Source of the DNA: a bacterium | GTDB lineage: Bacteria > Arandabacterota > Arandabacteria > Arandabacterales > JALGWA01 | Assembly (NCBI GenBank): GCA_025774425.1 | Contig: JALGWA010000112.1 | Span: forward strand, 1 to 5,650 | Direction: 5' to 3' | Length of the DNA stretch: 5,650 nucleotides | In this document: positions 1-5,001 of the stretch, piece after piece | How the letters are laid out: the number at the start of each line of letters is the position of its first letter | Numbering within the stretch: the first letter of the stretch is position 1 | The notes under the pieces: model-generated | What the model was told of the DNA's origin: nothing | Database searches by the model: none | Seen by the model: the letters and a program-made list of their open reading frames with translations, nothing else | Position numbers and translations under genes: made by a program

Positions 1-384
1 TACGGTGAAGTGCCTGTGGTTGACGAGTTGCCTCGCGTTGTTTCTCGAAGGTGCGAAACCGGCCCTGTACACCACGTTGTCCAGCCGCAATTCCAAGAGC
101 TTCAGGAGGTTTTCACCGGTGACGCCGTGCTGGCGCGATGCCTTCTCGAAGTACCTGCGGAACTGCCTCTCGAAAACTCCGTAGACCCTCTTGACCTTCT
201 GCTTCTCCCTGAGCTGCAGACCGTACTCCGTCCTGCGCACCCTCATGCGCTGGCCGTGCTCGCCTGGAGGGTATGGGCGCCTGTCCACTGCGCACTTCGT
301 GCTCATGCAGCGATCCCCCTTGAGGAACAGCTTCATCCCCTCTCTGCGGCAAAGTCTGCACTTGGAGCCCGTGTACCTTGCCAT
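1..384 (-). CDS. rpsD: 30S ribosomal protein S4, zinc-binding type (3' part outside window)
   Basis: S4 is a primary 16S rRNA-binding protein that nucleates assembly of the 30S body and helps form the mRNA entry site. The frame opens with ATG at 384-382, reading [16 protein letters not shown], and runs 128 codons to the window edge with no stop; the whole protein is normally about 200-210 residues. Cys9, Cys12, Cys26 and Cys31 form the Cys-X2-Cys-X13-Cys-X4-Cys zinc knuckle of the C+ form of S4. The motif YPPGEHGQ follows at 38-45. The start of the S4 RNA-binding domain is seen at about 98-128 ([20 protein letters not shown], then [10 protein letters not shown]). The gene starts 13-14 nt after the rpsK stop. 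Its Shine-Dalgarno is an odd run of six G (395-390) 5 nt before the ATG. In E. coli S4 represses the alpha operon; whether that holds here cannot be seen. rpoA would be expected next, but lies outside. Confidence 0.97.
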   Translation of the reverse strand, partial: MARYTGSKCRLCRREGMKLFLKGDRCMSTKCAVDRRPYPPGEHGQRMRVRRTEYGLQLREKQKVKRVYGVFERQFRRYFEKASRQHGVTGENLLKLLELRLDNVVYRAGFAPSRNNARQLVNHRHFTV

Positions 385-398
385 CAAAACCCCCCGTT

Positions 399-791
399 CT
401 AGACTCTTCTTCTCTTGGGCGGACGACATCCGTTATGCGGAATGCGCGTCACGTCGCGGATAGCGGTAATCTCGAGCCCCGCGGCCTGCAGAGACCTTAT
501 CGCCGCCTCCCTCGCCGGGCCGGGACCCTTCACCCTGACCTCGATCTTCCTCATGCCGAGATTGAGGGCCTCCTTGGCGCAGGATTCCCCGGCCAGCTGG
601 GCGGCGAAGGGCGTACTCTTTCTCGAACCCTTGAAGCCCACCCTGCCGGCGCTGGCCCAGGACACCACATGGCCGGTCGCGTCCGTTATCGTTATGATCG
701 TGTTGTTGAACGTGGCCTGAATATGCGCCACTCCGCTTTCCCCTACCCGCCTGTCCTTACGCTTCGGCTTTCTGCCCTTTGCCTTTGGCAA
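399..791 (-). CDS. rpsK: 30S ribosomal protein S11 (TTG start)
   Basis: S11 sits on the 30S platform, where it contacts 16S rRNA near the mRNA exit and E-site region. The product has 130 residues, the usual family length. The basic N-terminus [15 protein letters not shown] is followed by the S11 core ([15 protein letters not shown] at 26-40, [14 protein letters not shown] at 52-65, [16 protein letters not shown] at 87-102) and the hallmark C-terminus [14 protein letters not shown]. The start is TTG at 791-789. It follows a strong GGAGGT (804-799) with 7 nt spacing. An in-frame TAA, the rpsM stop itself, lies only five codons upstream, so no ATG or GTG alternative can restore the conserved N-terminus. 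Arg116 stands where most S11 proteins I know have Pro (DVTPIPHNG). It stops with TAG and lies 15 nt after rpsM. Confidence 0.98.
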   Translation of the reverse strand: MPKAKGRKPKRKDRRVGESGVAHIQATFNNTIITITDATGHVVSWASAGRVGFKGSRKSTPFAAQLAGESCAKEALNLGMRKIEVRVKGPGPAREAAIRSLQAAGLEITAIRDVTRIPHNGCRPPKRRRV

Positions 792-798
792 ACTCGAT

Positions 799-804
799 AC
801 CTCC
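799..804 (-). promoter_or_regulatory. Shine-Dalgarno of rpsK that decides its TTG start
   Basis: GGAGGT on the minus strand lies 7 nt before the TTG at 791-789. It sits within the 15-nt rpsM-rpsK gap. It fixes a TTG start for S11, since the same frame is closed by TAA at 809-807. Confidence 0.85.
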
Positions 805-806
805 GG

Positions 807-1187
807 TTACTTTCTTTCCTTCTTCTTGCGGGTCATGACACCCTTCTTGGGCCCCTTCCGCGTCCTCGCATTGGTGTGAGTGCGCTGCCCCCTGACGGGA
901 AGCCCTCTACGGTGGCGCAGGCCCCTGTATGAGCCGATATCCATGAGGCGCTTGATGTTGCCCGCGATTTCGGACCGCAAGGCGCCCTCGACCTTGTATG
1001 TGTTCTCTATGACCCTTCGCAGCTTGGCCGTGTCGTCCTCGCTCAGGTTCTTCGTCTTCGTGGCTGGATCCACACCGGTCTCGGCGAGGATCTTCTTCGC
1101 CGCCGAACGGCCTATGCCGAATATGTATGTCAGCGATATGTCTATCCGCTTCTCCGCCGGTAGATCTACACCTGCGATTCTCGGCAC
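807..1187 (-). CDS. rpsM: 30S ribosomal protein S13
   Basis: S13 lies in the head of the 30S subunit; it contacts the 50S subunit (bridge B1) and its C-terminal tail reaches the P-site tRNA. The product has 126 residues, normal for the family. The N-terminus [20 protein letters not shown] and [14 protein letters not shown] (21-34) form the start of the helix-two-turn-helix fold. [20 protein letters not shown] (86-105) then NARTRKG (106-112) is the family signature, and the very basic tail [13 protein letters not shown] follows. The start is GTG at 1187-1185, preceded by a near-perfect Shine-Dalgarno that overlaps the rpmJ stop. It ends in TAA and lies in the same frame as rpsK five codons further on. 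In E. coli the alpha-operon leader bound by S4 lies just before rpsM; here only 14 nt separate it from rpmJ, so such a leader would have to lie inside rpmJ or be absent. Confidence 0.98.
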   Translation of the reverse strand: MPRIAGVDLPAEKRIDISLTYIFGIGRSAAKKILAETGVDPATKTKNLSEDDTAKLRRVIENTYKVEGALRSEIAGNIKRLMDIGSYRGLRHRRGLPVRGQRTHTNARTRKGPKKGVMTRKKKERK

Positions 1188-1195
1188 TCTCCTTA

Positions 1196-1203
1196 CACCT
1201 CCT
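1196..1203 (-). promoter_or_regulatory. Shine-Dalgarno of rpsM, overlapping the rpmJ stop codon
   Basis: AGGAGGTG lies 8 nt before the rpsM GTG, and its first AG belongs to the TAG stop of rpmJ (1204-1202). A second purine run, AAGGAGA (1194-1188), abuts the start codon. The overlap suggests a ribosome ending L36 synthesis is well placed to begin S13. Confidence 0.85.
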
Positions 1204-1315
1204 ATCCCTGCTTCTGCTTATGCCTGGGATTCTTGCATATGACGTAGACTATGCCCCTGCGCTTCACAATCTTGCACTTGTCACAGATCTTCTTGACCGA
1301 CGCACGCACTTTCAT
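1202..1315 (-). CDS. rpmJ: 50S ribosomal protein L36, zinc-binding type
   Basis: L36 is a tiny zinc-ribbon protein of the large subunit that binds 23S rRNA. The 37-codon gene begins with ATG at 1315-1313 and ends with TAG at 1204-1202. It reads [20 protein letters not shown], then [17 protein letters not shown]. Cys11, Cys14, Cys27 and His32 give the complete C-X2-C-X12-C-X4-H zinc ligand set, so this is the C+ form rather than the zinc-independent paralogue. The length and the closing PRHKQ(R/K)QG pattern are typical. GGAG lies 8 nt before the ATG. The gene starts 22 nt after the infA stop, its usual neighbour in the spc-alpha junction, and its stop overlaps the rpsM Shine-Dalgarno. Confidence 0.97.
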   Translation of the reverse strand: MKVRASVKKICDKCKIVKRRGIVYVICKNPRHKQKQG

Positions 1316-1337
1316 CGGATATGCTCCTGCCTACGTA

Positions 1338-1556
1338 CTACTTGTACCTGTAAACGATTCTTCCACGCGACAGGTCATAGGGCGAAAGCTCGACGCTGAC
1401 CTTGTCCCCGGCGAGGATCTTGATGAAGTGCATCCTCATCTTCCCGGAGATATGCGCGAGCACTACATGCCCGTTCTCGAGCTCGACCCTGAACATGGCA
1501 TTGGGCAGAGACTCGACCACCGTTCCCTCCACCTGTATCGTGTCTTCCTTAGCCAT
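1338..1556 (-). CDS. infA: Translation initiation factor IF-1
   Basis: IF-1 binds the 30S A site during initiation and supports IF-2 and IF-3. The 72-residue product is a single S1-type OB fold of exactly the usual size: [20 protein letters not shown] leads into the conserved [20 protein letters not shown] (22-41), then [20 protein letters not shown] and RYK at the end. The ATG lies at 1556-1554 and overlaps the end of map by 8 nt (ATGGCTAA on the coding strand). Two GGGAG motifs, 3 and 12 nt before the start, lie inside the map coding sequence, so translation is probably coupled to map. MHFIKIL at 42-48 replaces the more common KNFIRIL or KNYIRIL, a mild variation. The stop is TAG. Confidence 0.98.
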   Translation of the reverse strand: MAKEDTIQVEGTVVESLPNAMFRVELENGHVVLAHISGKMRMHFIKILAGDKVSVELSPYDLSRGRIVYRYK

Positions 1557-2364
1557 TATCTCCCGACGCTCCCGGTTCTTCCAACCCCTCCAGAGTCAGT
1601 ATCTCGGCCCCGTCCCTGCGCACCACCACGGTGTGCTCGAAATGGGCCGAGAGGCTTCCGTCCTTGGCGACGACGGTCCACCCGTCATCCAGAACTTCCA
1701 CCGGGTAATCTCCGGCATTGACCATCGGTTCGATCGCCAGCGTCACGCCGCTCACGAGTTCAGGAGCCGCGCCCGCGCCCACGAAGTTCGGAACCTGGGG
1801 AGGCTCGTGCATGTCCCGCCCGATACCGTGCCCGACCAGGTCCCTCACCACCGAGAACCCTCGACCCTCCACGGTCGTCTGGACCGCCGCGGAAACGTCG
1901 GCGATGGTGTTCCCCTCCCTGGCCGCGGCTATACCGGCCGCCAACGCCTCCCGCGTCGCCGCGAGGAGACCGTCGACCTCCGGCGCCACCTCACCGACCG
2001 CGAAGGTGCGGGCCGCATCCGAGTGATACCCGTCCTTGAGAACGCCGACGTCTATGCTCACGATGTCGCCCTCGCCCAACACCCGCCTGCCCGGTATCCC
2101 GTGAACGACCTCCGAGTTCACCGACGTGCAGATGCTCGCCGGGAATCCCCTGTACCCCTTGAATGAGGGAACCGCGCCGTGCGACCTGATGAACTCTTCG
2201 GCCGCCCGGTCCAGTGCCTCCGTCGTAACACCGGGCTCTATCATAGACCCGAGAAGGCGCAGTGCCGAGGCCAGCACCCGTCCACTCGCCCTCATGAGCT
2301 CGATTTCCTCGTCCGTCTTGATCTTTATGCCGTCTGTAATCAATTGTCTCCCGCTTGCTTTCAC
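1549..2364 (-). CDS. map: Type I methionine aminopeptidase
   Basis: MAP removes the initiator Met from new proteins after deformylation, using a two-metal centre. The 271-residue product shows the full pita-bread fold signature. His88 ([11 protein letters not shown]) matches the catalytic His79 of the E. coli enzyme. Metal ligands are Asp105 and Asp116 ([14 protein letters not shown]), His179 ([12 protein letters not shown], with His186 also conserved), Glu212 (IEPMVNAG) and Glu243 (FEHTVVV). The start chosen is GTG at 2364-2362, which overlaps the adk TGA as GTGA, a typical coupled junction, though no strong Shine-Dalgarno precedes it. A TTG seven codons on (MAP residue 8) with GGGAG 4 nt before it is a weaker alternative. 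Compared with the E. coli enzyme there is a short extra N-terminus before [11 protein letters not shown] and a Gly-rich tail ([10 protein letters not shown]). The stop is TAA. Confidence 0.97.
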   Translation of the reverse strand: MKASGRQLITDGIKIKTDEEIELMRASGRVLASALRLLGSMIEPGVTTEALDRAAEEFIRSHGAVPSFKGYRGFPASICTSVNSEVVHGIPGRRVLGEGDIVSIDVGVLKDGYHSDAARTFAVGEVAPEVDGLLAATREALAAGIAAAREGNTIADVSAAVQTTVEGRGFSVVRDLVGHGIGRDMHEPPQVPNFVGAGAAPELVSGVTLAIEPMVNAGDYPVEVLDDGWTVVAKDGSLSAHFEHTVVVRRDGAEILTLEGLEEPGASGDNG

Positions 2365-3023
2365 CGCTTCACCGTCTTGAGCACTTCGAGAATCGACGAG
2401 AAGACGCCCTCCACGTCACCCTCTCCGCCGACTCTCCTCAGGAGCCCCTCGGATTCGTAATACTCGACGACCGGCAGCGTGTCTCTCCTGTAGACCTCGA
2501 GTCTCTTCTTCACGGTCGCAGGATCGTCATCGACCCTGGCCTCCAGCCTCGCCCCGCACTTGTCGCAGACCCCGTCCTGCCGCGGCGGGTCGCCGTCCAG
2601 GCTGTAGAGGGCGCCGCATGCCGGGCAGACCCTCCTCTGCGCCAGCCTCGAGATTATGGCCTCATCGCCGACGTCGAGGAGAATCACGGCGTCGAGGGCC
2701 TCACCGCGCTCCGCGAGAATCCCGTCGAGGCCCTCGGCCTGCGCCACCGTACGCGGGAAGCCGTCCAGCACGAAGCCGCCCGCGCAGTCCTCTCTGCCCG
2801 TCCGTTCCTCGACCAGCGAAAGCACGATCTCGTCGGGCACGAGATCCCCGCCCTCGACGTACCGCCCGGCACGTCCGCCGAGATCCGTTTTCTTCTCCAT
2901 GGCCTCTCTCAATATGTCACCCGTCGAAATATGCGGTATCCCCAAGCTGTCGGCGACCAGGTCCGCCTGCGTGCCCTTCCCGGCTCCCGGGGGGCCCAGG
3001 AAGACGAGTCTCGTCGCCGTCAT
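2361..3023 (-). CDS. adk: Adenylate kinase, zinc-type LID
   Basis: Adk interconverts ATP + AMP and two ADP in the cytoplasm. The 220 residues match the long-LID family. The P-loop GPPGAGKGT is at 10-18 and the AMP-binding region STGDILRE at 33-40, with DGFPRT at 87-92. The LID carries Cys133, Cys136, Cys153 and Cys156 (CPAC ... CDKC), the four-cysteine structural zinc site common in Gram-positive and thermophilic enzymes and lost in E. coli. ARVDDDP (162-168) and VKKRLEVY (171-178) supply the phosphate-binding arginines, Arg163 and Arg174 by alignment. Gln129 sits before Arg130-Arg131 where Gly is usual (GRR). The ATG at 3023-3021 overlaps the secY stop as ATGA; AGGGGT (3034-3029) lies 5 nt upstream. 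It ends in TGA, overlapping map. Placement between secY and map is classic outside the proteobacteria. Confidence 0.98.
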   Translation of the reverse strand: MTATRLVFLGPPGAGKGTQADLVADSLGIPHISTGDILREAMEKKTDLGGRAGRYVEGGDLVPDEIVLSLVEERTGREDCAGGFVLDGFPRTVAQAEGLDGILAERGEALDAVILLDVGDEAIISRLAQRRVCPACGALYSLDGDPPRQDGVCDKCGARLEARVDDDPATVKKRLEVYRRDTLPVVEYYESEGLLRRVGGEGDVEGVFSSILEVLKTVKR

Positions 3024-4330
3024 CGCCTACCCCTGAGTTTGCCCCGCTTGAGGAAGCCCTCGTAATGCCTCATCAAGAGGTGCGACTCGATCTGCTGCAG
3101 GGTATCGAGGGCGACACCGACCACGATCAAGAGCCCGGTTCCGCCGAAAACAAAGGGCGCATTGAACTTGTATATGAATATCGAAGGCAATATCGCTATG
3201 AATGCCAGGAATAACGCACCGGGCAGGGTTATCCTGGTGAGAACCCTGTCGATGTACTCGGCCGTGCGCTTGCCCGGCCTGATCCCCGGTATGAAGCCGC
3301 CGTACTTCTGCATGTTGTCCGCGAGATCCTGCGGATTGAACACGATCGCCGTGTAGAAGTACGCAAAGAACACGATGATCACGGCATAGAGGAAGTTGTA
3401 CAGGGCGGAACCCGGGGACATGTACACACTGACGACATCCTGGATCTCGGGCCTCCCGAACCACGTCGCGATGCTCGTCGGGAACATCAGGATCGCCTGT
3501 GCGAAGATGATCGGGATCACTCCGGCGGTGTTCACCCGCAAAGGTATGTGAGTGCTGTGACCCCCGTAGATCTTCCTGCCGACGACCCGCTTGGCGTACT
3601 GCACGGGTATCTTCCTCATGCCCTGCGTCATCACGATCACGCCGGCTACGATGAAGACCATGAGCAACATCAGCACGGCCAGCGTGAAGAAGTTGAGCTG
3701 CCCCGTCCTCAAGGCGTCTATGGTTCTCAGTATGTCGTTGGGGTACCTTGCGATGATGCCCGTGAAGATGATCAGCGATATGCCGTTTCCTATCCCCTTC
3801 TCAGTTATCTTCTCGCCGAGCCACATCAGGAAAATCGTTCCCGCCGTCAGCGTGATCACCGCCATCATCCTGAAGCCGAGGCCCGGGTTGGGGACGATGG
3901 CGCGGGAGGCGGCCACCGGCATCCGCTCCAGATACGCCGAGATGCCGTAGGCTTGAAGTATGGCGAGCAGGACCGTTCCGTACCGCGTGTACTGGGTTAT
4001 CTTCTTCCTGCCCTCTTCACCCTCCTTCTGGAGCTTCTCGAAGTATGGAATCACGGCGGTGAGGAGCTGCATGATGATCGACGACGATATGTAGGGCATG
4101 ATCCCCAGCGCGAAGACGGTCGCCCGCGAGAAGGCGCCGCCCGCGAACATATCGTACAGGCCGAGCAATGTGCCCTGCATCTTCTGCAGCGCCTCGGCCA
4201 GTGCCGACCCGTCGATTCCCGGAACGGGAACGTAGCACCCCACTCGGAAGACGACCAGCAGGCCGAGTGTGATGAGAATCCTGCGCCGCAGCTCAGGGAT
4301 CTTGAAAATGCTCTGGATCTTGTCCTGCAC
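3020..4330 (-). CDS. secY: Protein translocase channel subunit SecY
   Basis: SecY is the membrane pore of the Sec system, through which SecA or the ribosome passes unfolded proteins. The 436 residues are the usual length. Ten hydrophobic segments can be seen, roughly at 16-36, 71-95, 116-135, 151-171, 181-197, 214-235, 266-286, 308-330, 367-387 and 393-413. IPELRRRI (11-18) opens the protein, and the plug region is about 55-70 (LGLYDMFAGGAFSRA). PYFEKLQKEGEEGRKKI (95-111), EKGIGNGIS (177-185) and IPVQYAKRVVGRKIYGG (241-257) are conserved; the last is the C4 loop. GIRPGKRTAEYI (349-360) is the C5 loop that touches SecA and the ribosome, with Arg351 aligning to the essential Arg357 of E. coli. 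The start is GTG at 4330-4328 with a strong AGGAGG 7 nt before it. The TGA stop overlaps adk. Confidence 0.99.
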   Translation of the reverse strand: MQDKIQSIFKIPELRRRILITLGLLVVFRVGCYVPVPGIDGSALAEALQKMQGTLLGLYDMFAGGAFSRATVFALGIMPYISSSIIMQLLTAVIPYFEKLQKEGEEGRKKITQYTRYGTVLLAILQAYGISAYLERMPVAASRAIVPNPGLGFRMMAVITLTAGTIFLMWLGEKITEKGIGNGISLIIFTGIIARYPNDILRTIDALRTGQLNFFTLAVLMLLMVFIVAGVIVMTQGMRKIPVQYAKRVVGRKIYGGHSTHIPLRVNTAGVIPIIFAQAILMFPTSIATWFGRPEIQDVVSVYMSPGSALYNFLYAVIIVFFAYFYTAIVFNPQDLADNMQKYGGFIPGIRPGKRTAEYIDRVLTRITLPGALFLAFIAILPSIFIYKFNAPFVFGGTGLLIVVGVALDTLQQIESHLLMRHYEGFLKRGKLRGRR

Positions 4331-4337
4331 CCGTAAT

Positions 4338-4343
4338 CCTCCT
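4338..4343 (-). promoter_or_regulatory. Shine-Dalgarno of secY supporting a GTG start
   Basis: AGGAGG lies 7 nt before the GTG at 4330-4328, in the 35-nt rplO-secY gap, the longest untranslated stretch in the window. I see no hairpin with a T-run or clear promoter in this gap. Confidence 0.85.
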
Positions 4344-4365
4344 CGAGTGAAAACCGCTCATCGCT

Positions 4366-4806
4366 CTATTTCAAAAGGGTGAGTGTCCCCCCGGCTTTCT
4401 CAATGGACTCCTTCGCCTTGGCCGACGCCGCATGGGCGCTGACCTTGACCGCGAAGCCGAGCTCCCCGTTGGCGAGTATCTTCACCCTGCTCGTCCCGCG
4501 CGCCACCAGGTTCTTCGCAGCCAGGCTCTCGGGATTGACCTCGTCGCCCTCGCCGAACCTGCTCGATATGTCCCTGAGGTTGACGACCTCGTACTCCACT
4601 CTCATGAAGTTCTTGAAGCCCCGCTTGGGCAGTCGCCGCTGCAGCGGCATCTGGCCGCCCTCGAACCATGGGTGGACGGTGTTCCTCGCCTTCTGTCCCT
4701 TGTTGCCCCGGCAGCACCTCTTTCCGTGTCCGCTCCCGGGTCCACGCCCGACGCGCTTGCGCGCCTTCCTCGCGCCCCGGGTCGGAGCGATTTCATTGAG
4801 TTTCAC
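4366..4806 (-). CDS. rplO: 50S ribosomal protein L15
   Basis: L15 is a late-assembly large-subunit protein whose long basic N-terminal arm threads into 23S rRNA. The 146-residue product has the expected arm, MKLNEIAPTRGARKARKRVG, then RGPGSGHGKRCCRGNKGQKA (21-40). The family block FEGGQMPLQRRLPKRGF (48-64) follows, then the globular L15 domain ending in AKESIEKAGGTLTLLK. The GTG start at 4806-4804 directly abuts the rpmD TAG stop (TAG then GTG, no gap); GGGAG lies 9 nt upstream inside rpmD. The arm is slightly unusual: KRCCRGNKG replaces the common KTSGRGHKG, and ARNTVHPW stands where many L15 proteins have a Ser-Arg-Ser-Gly stretch. The frame is intact, so this looks like lineage variation rather than damage. 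The stop is TAG. Confidence 0.97.
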   Translation of the reverse strand: MKLNEIAPTRGARKARKRVGRGPGSGHGKRCCRGNKGQKARNTVHPWFEGGQMPLQRRLPKRGFKNFMRVEYEVVNLRDISSRFGEGDEVNPESLAAKNLVARGTSRVKILANGELGFAVKVSAHAASAKAKESIEKAGGTLTLLK

Positions 4807-5001
4807 CTACTCGCTCTCCCTCTCGATGACTTCCACGCTCACAAGGTGCTCGACCTTCCTGATCATGCCCCTTATGACGGCGGTGTCGGCATGTTCGACC
4901 ACGGAGCCCGGGTGCTTCAACCCCAGCGCCCGGAGCACCTTCTTCTGCTTCCCGATCCGTCCTATGCCGCTTCTCGTCTGCCTAATTCTCAGCATCTTCA
5001 C
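4807..5001 (-). CDS. rpmD: 50S ribosomal protein L30
   Basis: L30 is a small large-subunit protein of the ferredoxin-like fold that binds 23S rRNA. From the start chosen it has 64 residues: [20 protein letters not shown] opens it, and [20 protein letters not shown] followed by [18 protein letters not shown] is the L30 signature. The usual bacterial length is about 58-62. Three starts compete: GTG at 5010, GTG at 5001 and ATG at 4995. GGAGA (5015-5011) abuts the first and is 9 nt from the second and 15 nt from the third, so the second is preferred; the ATG would still give a complete domain. With this start the gene overlaps rpsE by 20 nt. The stop TAG abuts the GTG of rplO. The acidic end ERESE is a little longer than usual. 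Confidence 0.95.
   Translation of the reverse strand: MKMLRIRQTRSGIGRIGKQKKVLRALGLKHPGSVVEHADTAVIRGMIRKVEHLVSVEVIERESE

Noticed and set aside
113..361. An 82-codon minus-strand frame opening at 361
   Set aside because: It is out of frame with rpsD, whose conserved zinc knuckle and S4 start occupy the same strand and region.
1402..2166. A 254-codon plus-strand open frame opposite infA and map
   Set aside because: It crosses two well-supported genes, has no recognisable motif, and its Arg/His/Pro-rich composition is typical of a shadow frame.
2355..3065. A 236-codon plus-strand open frame opposite adk
   Set aside because: Adenylate kinase on the minus strand has all its motifs; the plus frame shows none.
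3548..4336. A 262-codon open frame on the plus strand opposite secY
   Set aside because: The opposite strand encodes a textbook SecY. The plus-strand product is a low-complexity His/Arg/Asp-rich string with no domain pattern, as expected from antisense of GC-rich codons.
4331..4365. Terminator or promoter between rplO and secY
   Set aside because: The 35 nt hold a strong Shine-Dalgarno but no stable hairpin with a T-run and no clear -35/-10 pair.
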